Shown here one piece after another: positions 31,593 through 42,207 of a stretch of DNA of 64,000 nucleotides. The stretch is from Pseudogymnoascus destructans (taxonomy: Eukaryota > Ascomycota > Leotiomycetes > Thelebolales > Thelebolaceae). The DNA lies in the NCBI RefSeq assembly GCF_001641265.1, contig NW_020167527.1, positions 930,001-994,000 on the forward strand, read 5' to 3'. The notes beneath the pieces were generated by a model, which was given only the letters and a program-made list of their open reading frames with translations, did no database searches and was not told the origin of the DNA. Position numbers and translations under genes: made by a program. Within the stretch, counting starts at the first letter, position 1; each line of letters starts with the position of its first letter.

Positions 31593-33318
31593 TTATTCTG
31601 GCTGAAAGTCTAGTTCCTGCAGTTGTACTCCATCATCCAAGTGTGTACGAACAAGGGCTCGAAGATGATCTCGGAGCTTGCATGTACCGGATACTATGTA
31701 TTGTAAGCATTATAGATAGTAATATAAGGTGTCTTACCCATGACAAGCATCTTGCCTCTCTCCTGAGTTTCTTGCACTCTTCTAATATGCTTCCCAGTTA
31801 ACTCAACTTGGAGGATCTCTTCGAGGTTTGCGGTGCCTGGATACAGAGTCGCACGTTTACCGAAAGGAACCTTGTCGCCACTACTCGACTCGAGGTAGAT
31901 TGAGATACAAAGAATCTGTCTCAAGTCAGCAAAGCATCTGGGGTATAAACGACCATACGCACATAACCGTCGTCCAAGGTGTCATCAACTAAGGCACTGT
32001 TCAGTAGGGACTGCGCTGCCAGGCCAATGTCTGAATTTGTCAGCTCTTGTAATACAGTTCCCCATATCAAGGCTAACCAAAGGTTTCGAGCTGCCACACC
32101 AAGTGGACTCGGAGCATGCGAGCCTTGCAGGTATTATAACCGTGGATGAGCTTGCGGAGATAGGGCAGCTGTGCGGCGATACCGAAGCCCGTCGCGACCA
32201 TAAGGACCGTCTCATAGTCTCCCACTGGTACACTAATTCCATGGGGTCCGCTGAACAGGGCCAGGCGAGGTACAGACCCGCCCTCATCAAGAGTTCCATG
32301 ACTGAAGAGTTCACGAGTCAAGCCTCCCCTCGGTTGGATGAAAAGCTCTAATGTATCCTGTTTACCATCGGCCCAGTTGGTTACTATGAAAGGATGGCTT
32401 TGCAGGAAAGACCAGAAGCTGACGGATGGAATCCATAAGTTGATGTACTGGCCAGCCTTGACTTCTATGGGCCGAGACATTGTCATCCGGACCATGACTG
32501 TTTGGTCGATGTGAGTGATGAAGGCCCGAGGGAAATGGTGGCCCCATGCTTTGTTTCGAAACATCACGACGCCGCATTGAAAGGCGAGCAGTGCGGCGAA
32601 TACCCCTGCGAAGATGTAGACATAGTTCCAATTGAAGTTCGACTGGGATATGAGATGTCGTACAATGGAATACACTACAAGTGAGGCCACAGCTTGATGC
32701 GTACGAAGGAAGATCTCGTAGGAGGACTTGCGGAAGAAGGGAATCGAGAGGAGTATGAGAAGACACAACGCCGACCCGCCCTGTAGTTTGTCAGACATGA
32801 TCATCCCGGATATTGAAGATTTGGGAACAGACGATTAGTCCATAGAGATTCTCAGGCACGCTTGGAGAGAAGCTGACACGGCTAGCAACCACGATGAGGA
32901 TGTGGAGGAGCATAAGAAAGAACGACATTATGCCTGCCGAGCGATGAACCAATCGCCACGACTTCAAAGAGACGCCAAAAAGATTTGAAAGAAAGCTAAG
33001 ATGGGTTCCGAGGAATAGTGGCATCATGTTAATCAGGGCTAGGTTAGCAGCACGGAAGCCAACTTTCGTAGTCTTCAATTTCCAGAACTCGAGGCAGGAA
33101 ACGTTGGCTGCAATGTATGCGGTGTGCAGGACAAAACCTGCTGGAGTCCATGGGCCGAGAAGTGAGTGGCGGCGGAGGATCTGCGGATACGTCAGGTATT
33201 TAGACTGCCATAGGACGAGGTATTCGATAAATTGCACAAAGTGTGGGCGAAGGGTGAGGAGAAAGAGAATGGTGAAGATGCCGCCTGCAGCAATAACATA
33301 GATGTAAGTGGCCTCCAT
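31593..33318 (-). CDS. Ferric reductase / NOX-type transmembrane oxidoreductase
   Basis: Five exons: 33318-32833, 32780-32078, 32030-31963, 31915-31738, 31693-31593; 511 aa. Introns of 52, 47, 47 and 44 nt remove what look like stops at 32073 and 31919. The first has an unusual GTCTGT donor. N-terminal membrane segments carry the haem-ligand histidines (FLGTHLSF, LVHRSAGIM, LLHILIVV, RTHQAVASL, IVRHL). FAD binding: HPFIVTNW and PRGGLTREL. NADPH binding: VLMVATGFGIAAQLPYL. It ends LVRTHLDDGVQLQELDFQPE. Moves electrons across the membrane to reduce ferric or cupric ions before uptake. FRE genes are among the commonest Starship cargo families, and this one lies in the same block as the DUF3435 recombinase. 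Confidence 0.87.
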
Positions 33319-34234
33319 GATAAATTTAATGAGTGAATGTGAAGGTCATCAAGTGGAAAGGAAGGTTGGGTTGGAAAGACGTAGTTGAAGCGCAGACAGA
33401 AGAACAAAGGATCTCGAGGTTGTGCAGAACCTTGTGGAAGAAGGTGGAAGGATTTAAGTCACTTTCACCGTGAGGAACAGGTAGCAGAAAAGAGCTTGGA
33501 GAAAAGGGATTATCTAGAAGACCGGCGACAGTGGATAATCGGATGATACAAGAGGGGATAATCGGATCGTCCACCATTACATTGTGCATGGGTGGCGGGG
33601 CTGTGGGGTGGTGGGGTGGTGGGGTGGTGGGGCGGCAGGACAGCATGTGGCTGGCCACCCTCAAACATGGGGCCCCCAGAATACAGGGGTCAGGTTTGAT
33701 CATGCTGACGGCGAAATCGAAAAGCCCAGCGGCGTGTAATAACGTAACAGATCAAAGCATGCTCAAAATCCAAAGTTATAGTACGGGAGCGAACAGCATA
33801 CAATCTAAATCCCTAAAATATAATGACTAAGCCTCGACGGAGGTAGGAAAGAACTGAATATATGTGTTTCTAGAACTTCAATTGCTTCATCTGCATTCAA
33901 TCCCAAGTCCCAGACTGTTGGTTAGAAACTATGCACTGCAGGAATAGTATCTGCGCGCAGTAACTTCAGCTACAAATACCAACCCCGTAAGAAGCTTTTT
34001 CTGGCTACCATGTCGCAGAAGTGCATGCTGGTAATGTCAGTCCGCAACCATGGCCGAAAAAGACTACGTACCTTTCTCAACTCGCGTGCGGACGTGGCCG
34101 ATGTCGTCTCTGAAAGGAATGCGACGGCGTCAGAGTCTGAACGCCAACGATTCAAGTTTTCTACCCCGACTGCCCCATTGTCCTGGGTGTACTTCTGCAT
34201 TAATTCCATCGTGATTATTCCAAGCGCTCTCTCA
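33319..34234. other. Promoter flank and unassigned sequence
   Basis: The 5' flank of the ferric reductase, then a G-rich repeat (separate entry). A 101-residue minus frame at 33970-34275 runs into the palindrome at 34235 and could be a worn transposon end; no motif was recognised. Confidence 0.4.
33590..33638 (+). repeat. G-rich GGGGTGGT microsatellite
   Basis: Repeated GGGGTGGT gives at least four runs of four Gs within 40 bases, so G-quadruplex formation is possible. It lies about 280 bp upstream of the ferric reductase ATG, on the template strand. Confidence 0.7.
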
Positions 34235-34275
34235 TTGCAGAAACTAGTGGATCCAATATCCACTAGTTTCTGCAA
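34235..34275. repeat. Perfect 18-bp inverted repeat
   Basis: Arms 34235-34252 (TTGCAGAAACTAGTGGAT) and 34258-34275 are exact complements around CCAAT. The right arm is the start of the 34258-34375 LTR fragment, so the left arm looks like an inverted stub of the same repeat. Confidence 0.85.
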
Positions 34276-34375
34276 CTATCCATTAGCCCCGCCACATGGC
34301 AGCCTACCCCGCTTGCCCCCTGTGACTCACACGTCACGTTACTAGGCCCTGGTCCTGTAACCATGACGTCACGTT
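34258..34375 (+). repeat. 3' fragment of LTR family B
   Basis: Matches 45797-45925, inside the solo LTR 45539-45929, over about 120 bp (CCACTAGTTTCTGCAACTAT, then TGTGACTCACACGTCACGTT) with few differences. Confidence 0.75.
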
Positions 34376-34434
34376 ACCGTAGCCATATCAGCCTGCACCC
34401 CCGAATCAGCACTGAACTTGCCAAGAGCTACATA

Positions 34435-34819
34435 GCATCCATTAATTCGATGGACATCCCCAAGCCCCAGATGCCTTTCGATTTAATAGAGGCTTTATGT
34501 GAGGACAACAGAGAGTCGTTTACAGAAACACGTGCGAAACACCCCCTACCTGACGGGTTCGCATTGAATTCTTCTATACAAAGGCCGGCTATGTGTAAAT
34601 CACCACACCGAGCTATGTACGAAACTAATCCGAGAAGCGCACGACCAGGTGTCGGTGGCACATCCTAGTGGCCGGAAAACCTATCAATTGATTGCCCCGA
34701 AGTACCACTGGGTCGGGATGGAAACTGATTGTTTGCACTATGTGAGGAATTGTGTGACATGTTGGCTTTCTCATACCAATGTCACCAAGCAACAAGGATT
34801 CCTACACCCGCTGCTCTAA
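34435..34819 (+). pseudogene. Gypsy integrase zinc-binding fragment
   Basis: The frame 34571-34816 reads LLYKGRLCVNHHTEL, REAHDQVSVAHPSGRKTYQL, then YVRNCVTCWLSH, the HHCC integrase entry of Ty3/Gypsy elements. An upstream frame (34435-34570) with LPDGFALN belongs to the same protein but is shifted, so a frame break lies near 34570. It is cut at about 34819, where the oppositely oriented Gypsy RT begins. Confidence 0.7.
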
Positions 34820-37630
34820 ATATTGCATCAGGATGTCATTCATATACCGCTGATAGGTTGCGGGACCGTTCGTCAGGCCAAACGGCAACACTTTGCATTT
34901 TGTAGGTTCCATAGCGAGTCCAAAAGGTAGTGTACTCTTCTGAGTCGGGGTGCATTTGTATACGATGGAAGGCTTCTCTAATATCTAGCTTCGTGAAGAT
35001 TTTTGCTTTCGACACCCGTCCTAGTAGTTCGTCAATATGCGGGATGGGGTAGGGATCGTTCCGGGTGAAACCATTTAACTTCTGGTAATCGATGCAAAAT
35101 CTTAATTTGCCATCCGCTTTCTTTACGAATAGGATAGGGGACGCAAAGGGGCTGTTGCTGTTGACGATGAATCCCTTTTCCAGGTTTTCCAGCAGGTATT
35201 GATTGGTAGCCTTAAGCTCTTCAGTGCCTTGTCAGTATAGCGGGGAGAAGGTGTTTGGTAAAGGAGCTTCGAGCTGTATCTTATGGTCATATATGCGGTG
35301 TGGAGGTATCCGATCTGATTCTGACTTTGAAAAGACATTGGCATAGCTTCGGTGCATATGCGGGAGTTTCTGTTGGATGAGGTGAAGTGTTTCTGCATCC
35401 TCGTCCAATTCCTTTTCATGAATGATCTGATCGATTTCGTAGGTGCTAGTCTGAAAAAACTCAGAGTCGCTTTGCATCATCTCGTGGTGGAAAGCATTTG
35501 CACTGATTTCGCAGATATGCATGGGCGTAAAACTATGTACTAGGGTTTTCTGCATTGGGGGAGAAACCTCCTGGTTTCGTAGTGGGTTCGATGGCGTATC
35601 GGTGATCTTAGTAGTCAGAAATTATCACTTTCATTTCCATCGAGCGTCCGCCTGCGCGGCATCTGTCTTCGCGGTGGATTGCGGAATCCCGGCGATTCGC
35701 ATCCGACTGGTATGTAGGATGTCTAATGGACGTTTCACATGAGTGGTAGGGCAAGGTGATCTCCTTGCTCCAGCTAGGAGTCGGCGGGTACTCCTTTGGC
35801 CAACTAACTGGCTCTTTGCAGAGTCGAGTAGTATTCGGAAGCAGCTGAAAAGCTTCTTCCCAATTATCACATCTTGTGCTCCGAGGTCCAGGAGTACAAA
35901 GGGGCAGTTATATATCCAGCGTCCTTCGACTGTTAAGTGTAACCGAATATACTCTGACATGTGGCCTTGGATTTTGCGCTGAAATCCACGTATGGGTACA
36001 AAGTAGGGTAGTTTCCATATGCGGCTCTGAAGTGCTTTCGACAGTCGTATTGCGAAAGGCTTGTTAATGATGATGTAGCCATTTGCTCCTGTGTCTGCTA
36101 GGGACTTCGTTTGCACCCTGAGTCCATTCATACTCAGGGTCGTGTTGACTAAGAACTGGGTACCTCCCAGGAGTTCTTGTAAGTCTAGTCCTCGCAGGTC
36201 ACATTTGCGTAGACCTAGGAAGGAGCCTTCTCCTAGGCCTCGTCGTTTTCCTCGAGGGACGCATCCGATTGAAGTTCCACGGCTTCCTCCCATTGTTCTT
36301 CTGCTTTGGGGTCGTTACGGTCGATTTCCTTGACAGTAGCATTGAGCGGGCATTTGTCCTGGAAATGGCTGGGCTTGCCACACTTGAAACAGTTCCCTGA
36401 GGGCGCAGGGACTGCAGTTCTCACACGTTCCGGTATAGTTCTCGCAGGTCACATTTGCCTAGACCTAGGAAGGAGCCTTCTCCTAGGCCTCGTCGTTTTC
36501 CTCGAGGCCGGTAAAACAGCTCCACAAGGCGACCATAGCAAAAGCCCAAAATCAGGGCTAAAAACACCCCTCAGAAATGCTAGAGCCATTTTTTCGAAAA
36601 TCCAAAGGAACGCAGTTCGGGTAAACAGAGCGTGTGTGGTTCGAGTCGGCTTCGACGCCGACGCCTTTGTCGTATCCGTGGTACGTGTGGACGTCTTTGC
36701 GAGAGCGGATAGCAGATTCAATTCGTTGTTCCGGCGCCGTTCCTGATCGAAGGTGGTAAGTTCTCGTACCATGGTCTGGTAGTCTCCATTCCATTGGTTT
36801 TTGATGATCGCGACACGGCTGCGGAATTGGGGAGTCAACTTGTTGCACATGTACCGAAACCATTCTGACTCGGAGACTTGTCCTGTGATAGCTGCACTTT
36901 GGAAACAAGCCTTGAACTCTGGGAAGGTTTCGCTAGCATGCCCTTTCTCTCCCATTTGCAGGTCGTCGAAGAGGTTCCTGGCCTGTTCCGTCTCATTGCC
37001 TGTGAGGTAGTATGAGCTTAGTAGATCCATCATCTCCTCAGCACTGCGGAACCCATGCGTAGCAGACAGGTATTGGGGCTCTAGGTAGGTCTTCGCCAGA
37101 CCGGTCGTAGTTCCCCATATCAGCGCTCTTCTCGAGACGTCAGTAAGGTAGTGGTCCTCATTAACTACGACTCGGTCCCGAATCGAAGCGCTCCATTGTA
37201 GGAAGGTATGTTCTACCCCATCGCTGAGAGGAAGGATTTTCTCAGAGATGGTTGATTTCTTATAGCAATTCGGAGGGTCCTCGGTGAGCATTCGTGATGA
37301 TCTTGGAATCGATGGAGAATGAGTGTTCCGAAGAGGCGGCAATTGAACTGTCTCGGGGGTGTTTCGTGGGCGAGGCGTTCATTGCTCTGTAGCTTCGACT
37401 GTGGGTATGGGGTTGTCCACCGGTGGTGTGGACGGGATTCTGGTCTGGGCTGCCATCAGGGTAACTAGTAGATCCTTGACCTGTATCTGTGCTTCGAGGT
37501 GGGCCATTTGACTGGGGATGTCTTTGGATGGAATAGCGGTCGTAGCTGCAGCGGTGGTTTGTCTGGTAGCCATTCTGGGCAGTTGACCGTCGTTGTCTTG
37601 GGGTATGTTTGATGTCAGCTTTTTTGACAT
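34811..37630 (-). pseudogene. Ty3/Gypsy retrotransposon gag-pol remnant
   Basis: Minus strand, in order. Gag from about 37630 (MSKKLTSNIPQ, then 37342-36600 with SYYLTGNETEQARNLFDDL and RYMCNKLTPQFRSR). CCHC knuckle CFKCGKPSHFQDKC (about 36400-36360). Retropepsin SLADTGANGYIIIN (about 36090). RT start PFASPILFVKKADGKLRFC to IFTKLDIREAFHRIQM and the loop just before the YxDD box, where it is cut at 34811. Breaks: frame changes in gag and around 35550, and a TGA at about 35235 in otherwise continuous frame before the RT. The 5' LTR is at 37988-38612 on the same strand. Segment 36424-36480 repeats part of 36190-36240. RNase H, integrase and 3' LTR are missing. Confidence 0.85.
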
Positions 37631-37987
37631 ATTGCCTCAGGTGTGTATTGGTACCGATACGAAAGAGCTTGACTTCCGGTAGCTCATAGCTATCAACGCT
37701 CTTGTCCACAATTTCCTCTGTGCTAGGAGGGGATTCTTAAGGATCTCGTATCCTATTCGGTGCCAACGCGTTGGCGACTTTACCAGCTTGTTCTGAAGAA
37801 TCAAACCCTGATCCACTGGCTGTCCGTGAGATCTCTGGAATCACGGCTATTTGAAGTCGTCAGGTCTCTCCTCCGAAACGTCACCGAGTCGCGGTCGATG
37901 TAGTAATGGTAGTTCTCCTGAGTCGTTCCGGTGTGGGATATTATTGAAGTACGGCCGTCCCCAGCAGGCGTGATCTTTTTTGTATAA
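37631..37987. other. Gypsy leader region
   Basis: Between the gag start and the 5' LTR; expected to hold the primer-binding site just left of 37988, but no tRNA complement could be named with confidence. Confidence 0.4.
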
Positions 37988-38612
37988 TGTAAGGACACAG
38001 GGCACGCAGCTCACAGTAATAGCATATGAGAGTGCGAGTCGGAGGCTAAACGGATGCTATCCTATAGGTCTACTACTGTAAGGATGCCTCCTTACCTAGA
38101 TACTCGAAGAACCCGCCTCAGAGCTGTTACGATCACCACAGGCATGAAATCTGACTGGGTGTGGTTTCGAACCAGTATAGGAGCACATAGCGAGTTACAC
38201 TATAGTGGGGGACGGTAAGGGTATAGGGTTCAGGGTCGATGCGGACCTGTTGCGGTAGAAGGTTCAGGGCTAGGGTTGGGATAACCGAGTCGGGCCCGTT
38301 TCGGGTACTTAAGGAAACATGACTTAACGGGGTTCCCCCTTCATCTTTTTTGTATCCTTCGTAGTAGACCTATAGGATGGCATCCGTTTAGCCTCTGACT
38401 CGCACTCTCATATGCTATTACTGTGAGCTGGATGCCCTGTGTCCTTACAACTACGAAGGATACAAAAAAGATAAAGGGGGAACCCTGTGAGTCAATTCCC
38501 TCAAGTACCCGAAACCCATCTGACTCAATTAGCCCACCCAAATGATCACACGTGACCCCGCAGCTACCCAGAGTCTACTCCTTAGAATGAGAGACGAGAA
38601 GGCATCCTTACA
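37988..38612 (-). repeat. 5' LTR (family A) of the Gypsy remnant, split by a nested solo LTR
   Basis: Read on the minus strand it starts TGTAAGGATGCC (38612) and ends TCCTTACA (37988). Removing the nested LTR 38077-38449 and one ACTAC leaves 247 bp, the same length as the solo LTR at 44735-44981. It lies directly upstream of gag. Confidence 0.85.
38077..38449 (+). repeat. Solo LTR, family A, nested, with 5-bp duplication ACTAC
   Basis: TGTAAGGATG...TCCTTACA, 373 bp, flanked by ACTAC at 38072-38076 and 38450-38454. Inserted in the opposite orientation into an older copy of the same LTR. Its 5' half is longer than in other copies. Confidence 0.9.
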
Positions 38613-39540
38613 ATGACAAGAAGTTACTTGCCATCATCAGATGCTTCAAAGCATGGAGACCAGAAGTCGAGGGCACAGCAATGCCAGTCCAAGTTTTATC
38701 AGATCACAAGAGTCTTGAATACTTCATGACAACAAAGAAGCTTACTCGAAGGCAAGCTCAATGGGCTGAGTTTCTGTCAAGGTTTAGCTTTCAAATTATA
38801 TATCGACCTGGGAAACAGAAGGGAAAAGCAGATGCATTAACTCAAAGACCAGGAGATAGACCAGAAGGGAACGATGAAGATGACCACCAAAAACAATAAC
38901 TTCAAACCCTGCTACCACTCAAGAGACTCCATCCAGACCTCCAAGAGATAAGGAAATTCGAAAATGCTAAGGTGAATCAAGACATCCAACTTGTGCCAGT
39001 CCACCTACAGGAAGCAAGTATTCTAGACAAAATCCAAACTGCGCAACTTCAAGACAGCTTATGCAAAGACACTATTCAGAAGCTGCAGAATGGAGAACAA
39101 AACAGTCCAGACATAGGTCTAGCATATTGCGAGGTGAAGGAAGGGCTCTTATACTATCATAATAGAGTCTGGGTTCCAGAAAGTGCTCACGTCAAACTCT
39201 TACAAGAAATTCATGACCAACCAGCAATGGGACACCCTGGCATTGGGAAGATGATTCGGGTCATCAAAAGACAGTATTACTGGCCCCGGATGGATAAGAC
39301 AATTATACAATACATCAAGAACTGCCATATCTGCAAAAGATAAAAACCTACAAGGGATGCTTATAACGGACTTCTTCAACCAATCCCTGTTGGCAGCCAG
39401 CCGTAGCAGGACATATCACTCAACTTTATTACAGGATTGCATTCTGTGAAGGAAACAATGCTATACTTGTCGTAGCATGCCGACTTACAAAAGAACGCCA
39501 TTTTATCCCATGCTTTGCAGGCCAAGAAGGCACAACTGTT
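38613..39540 (+). pseudogene. Gypsy RNase H-integrase fragment
   Basis: RNase H end and tether (KLLAIIRCFKAWRPEVEG, VLSDHKSLEYFMTTKKLTRR, IIYRPGKQKGKADALTQRPG), a break, then the integrase zinc-binding entry (LLQEIHDQPAMGHPGIGKMI, YYWPRMDKTI, IKNCHICKR) and the start of the core (NGLLQPIPVGSQP, ITGL). Stops: TAA in CHICKR-stop-KPTRDAY and TAG at the Trp of QP-W-QDISL, both transitions of the RIP type. Opposite in strand to the gag-pol remnant at 34.8-37.6 kb and different in sequence, so a separate family. Confidence 0.8.
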
Positions 39541-39740
39541 CTTCCCACGTGCGTGCCTGTTCCGTCAAATTCTGGCCATGGCAAAATTCGTTCAGGGCGG
39601 GGTTTGTTATCCGCATTTGCAGCATCGCCTTGCGTCGACTGTGTGGTATCTGGTTGAATCGTCAGACCTAGGCAAAGGTGAGCATGACATGCATCGAGGA
39701 ACTCGCAGTGTCGTCTTTCCGGTTCTCCGTTCCTAGCGCT

Positions 39741-39835
39741 GTCGGTCTTCTTCGCGGAGTCGTTGCTCTTCTTCGCAGAGTCGTTGGTCTTCTTCGCGGT
39801 CGTTGCTCTTCTTTGCGGAGTCGTTCTGCTTCTTG
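39741..39835. repeat. About 21-bp tandem repeat
   Basis: Five units of CTTCTTCGCGGAGTCGTTG type; on the minus strand they encode a repeated KKTNDSA-like heptapeptide in a frame at 39902-39429 that I do not accept as a gene. Confidence 0.7.
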
Positions 39836-39861
39836 TTCGTGTCGTTGTGCTTCTGCCTCGC

Positions 39862-40160
39862 TGTAAGGATGCCTCCTTACTCGGGGTAGTTACGGCCGTC
39901 ACATGGCGTCATCGAGACTCGGGGCCGTTACGGGTCAGTCGCGACTGACAGCCTTAGGCACATAACGTAAGGAAGCCTTAGGCAAACAGGGAGCTAGCTG
40001 AGTCGGAGCGGTTTCGGGTATTTTAAGGGAACAGTCATACAGGGTTACACCTTCATCTTTTTTGTATCCTTCGTAGTAGACCTATAGGATTGCACCGACT
40101 CATATCCGACTCGCACTCCCATATGCCACTTCTCGTGATACGGTGCCCTGCGTCCTTACA
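39862..40160 (+). repeat. Solo LTR, family A, with 5-bp duplication CTCGC
   Basis: TGTAAGGATGCC...GTCCTTACA, 299 bp; CTCGC at 39857-39861 and 40161-40165. Confidence 0.9.
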
Positions 40161-41024
40161 CTCGCGTTGCTGCGCTGCCCTAAGCTGTTTCCTCAGAGCC
40201 TAAATTTCCAATGACATCTTTGAATGCTGAATGAAAGAGCTGGCTTAACCGTCGTTTTTAGTCATTGTGACGCGAAAAGCTAGAAGAATACTACTCTAGT
40301 TGTCACAGCACTGCACTGCCCTGTCTAGCTAAGGCTCTCTTACATATATTGACTTCAACGTCACTTTGGGGCCAGACGTTCGGATCGAATGCGCAGCATT
40401 CGCAAGGTTTATATCGTGGGGCGGTGTAAGGATCTTCAATGAACAGGGCAGTACGAGGTCACGTTCTTCAATCGTATACGCGTATATAGATCCCTTGATT
40501 ACGGAGACTGAACGCTGACCTCCCTCCGAAGGTCCGCGTTCCTATTATATACTACGGCTACACGTGTTCTTCGTCCTGACGATCCTCCGCCTTGGCACCG
40601 TAGCTCACGTGTTATGACTCCGCACGTGATGCGTTCGTGACAGGCGGCGGCGGCCCGCAGTGACCAATCTGCCGATAGTTCTCCATTGCTCCACTCTGCA
40701 TCCAGTCCAGTGCCGAAATCTACCCGTGTACTCCGTATCCTTGTGTGGTATCTGCAAACCATTTGAGGGCGCTGTGTTGTGTAGCTGCAGAGTAACTTGG
40801 ACCTTGCAAAGTAAAGTGCTGTTTTGTTGCTGTTGGTGTTGTAGTCAAGACGTGAAGTCAGGCGGGCAAAGAGTTAAGTTACCTTTCAACAGAACTGGGG
40901 TAGCATTCTGTCAACCACGTACGATAGGCTGCACGAAGATACAGTCGTTGCTGATAAGACGCCGAAGTGAGGAACGCAAAGAGTTCCTTTCAATAGAGTT
41001 TAGATATATATCACTCTGTCAGAG
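40161..41024. other. No gene seen; right edge of the accessory block
   Basis: From about 40500 the sequence lacks transposon features and approaches the core-type genes. No frame with support. If a giant element ends here, its right end would lie in this stretch. Confidence 0.4.
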
Positions 41025-42021
41025 ATGTCTCTTCTCCAGAACTGGCTTCCGCCCTCGCCAGGGAACTGGACCTTGATAGTCAACACCTTCACCTACTTTC
41101 CTGTTGTGCGTCCCCCGTCCCTTACCCTCCATCTAGTCCAACTTCACCTCCGCTTGACCCTGACTTCACTCTAACCTCGCCCTCACCGCTAACTCAGCTA
41201 ATACTCGCTCCCAGATCACTGCCATTCAATGGCTCACGGCGTACTACCCCATGGGCAAGACGTCAACGACCTCGTGCCTCAACATCCCCGGGAAGGTGGC
41301 CTGGGTGCTCATGGAACTCCCCGCGCCGCTTCTGCTAGTATACACCATGACTGGCCTGCGCGCCACTCTCCCACCGCCGCCAAGGGAAAACCTCATCCTG
41401 GCAGGCATCTACGTTTGTTCCCCCAACGCCTCACCCCCAATTACCAAGCCCGTTAACCTCTAAAAGGTGACGCATTACATCTACCGCGCGCTTCTTGCCC
41501 CCCTTCTCAACTTCTCCATGTCTCCCATCCATCCCATCATCGTCCTCGGAGCCTGGGTATTCAACTTGCTGAACGCAGTCTCCCTTGGCGGCCATCTCGC
41601 CGGCCTCGGTCCCACAATGACCATGCGCCTTGCTCTCGGCCTCCCCATCTGGGCCCTTGGCTTTGCGGGCTCAATCGCGCACGACGAAATCCTACGCCGT
41701 GGCCGCCGCGCGGCGTCCAAACCGGGTGCATCCGCCAAAGCCGAAAACACGCACACCGTCCCCGATGGCCACGGCGGCGAAAAGACGTACGTCCTGCCAT
41801 CGGAAGGACTGTTTAGGTGGGTGCTTAGCCCGCATTACCTTTGTGAGTGGATTGAGTGGGTGGGCTTCTATGTCGCGACAGGCGGGGCGGTGCCGGCGAG
41901 GAACTTTGTAGCTGCGGAGGTATCGACGATGATGCCGAGGGCGATAACGACGAGGAAGTGGTATGTAGAGAGGTTTCCGGGGGTGGAGGGGAGATGGGCG
42001 GTGCTGCCTGGGCTGGTGTAG
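41025..42021 (+). CDS. Steroid 5-alpha-reductase family protein (C-terminal PF02544)
   Basis: Three exons: 41025-41105, 41215-41412, 41467-42021; 277 aa. The first intron (GTGCGT...CTCCCAG) has CTAAC and CTAAT branch candidates; the second has a GTTTGT donor. Start MSLLQNWLPPSPGNW. Several hydrophobic segments (VAWVLMELPAPLLLVYTM, HPIIVLGAWVFNLLNAVSLG). Family landmarks: HYIYRALLAPLL, SPHYLCEWIEWVGF (the PHYxxE element near the NADPH site) and the C-terminal ARNFVAAEVSTMMPRAITTRKWYVERFP. ER-membrane enzymes of this family reduce 4,5-double bonds of 3-oxo steroids or enoyl-type lipids; the substrate here is unknown. GC-rich third positions and the neighbour PTH2 mark this as core genome. Confidence 0.87.
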
Positions 42022-42207
42022 GCGGACTGCGATATGATAGGAATTGTGTCTGGAGATGTGGAGGAGTAGAATGGCTCATACAGATGGTGCTCAGAGGTTT
42101 AATGGGATACATGAGAATCACGGAGGGAGTACGATAGCTAGAAAACCTTATGCGCACACGCGCACCCAATCTATCATCAACCCATGTATTTCTCTATTTC
42201 GCACTCA

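Noticed and set aside
32073..32078. Truncation of the ferric reductase at an in-frame TAG
   Set aside because: A 47-nt GTTAG...TTCAG intron with a CTGAC branch site removes it and restores the C-terminal domain.
39429..39902. 157-aa minus-strand frame with KKTNDSA repeats
   Set aside because: Its N-half is a 21-bp tandem repeat and its C-half is antisense to a Gypsy integrase fragment.
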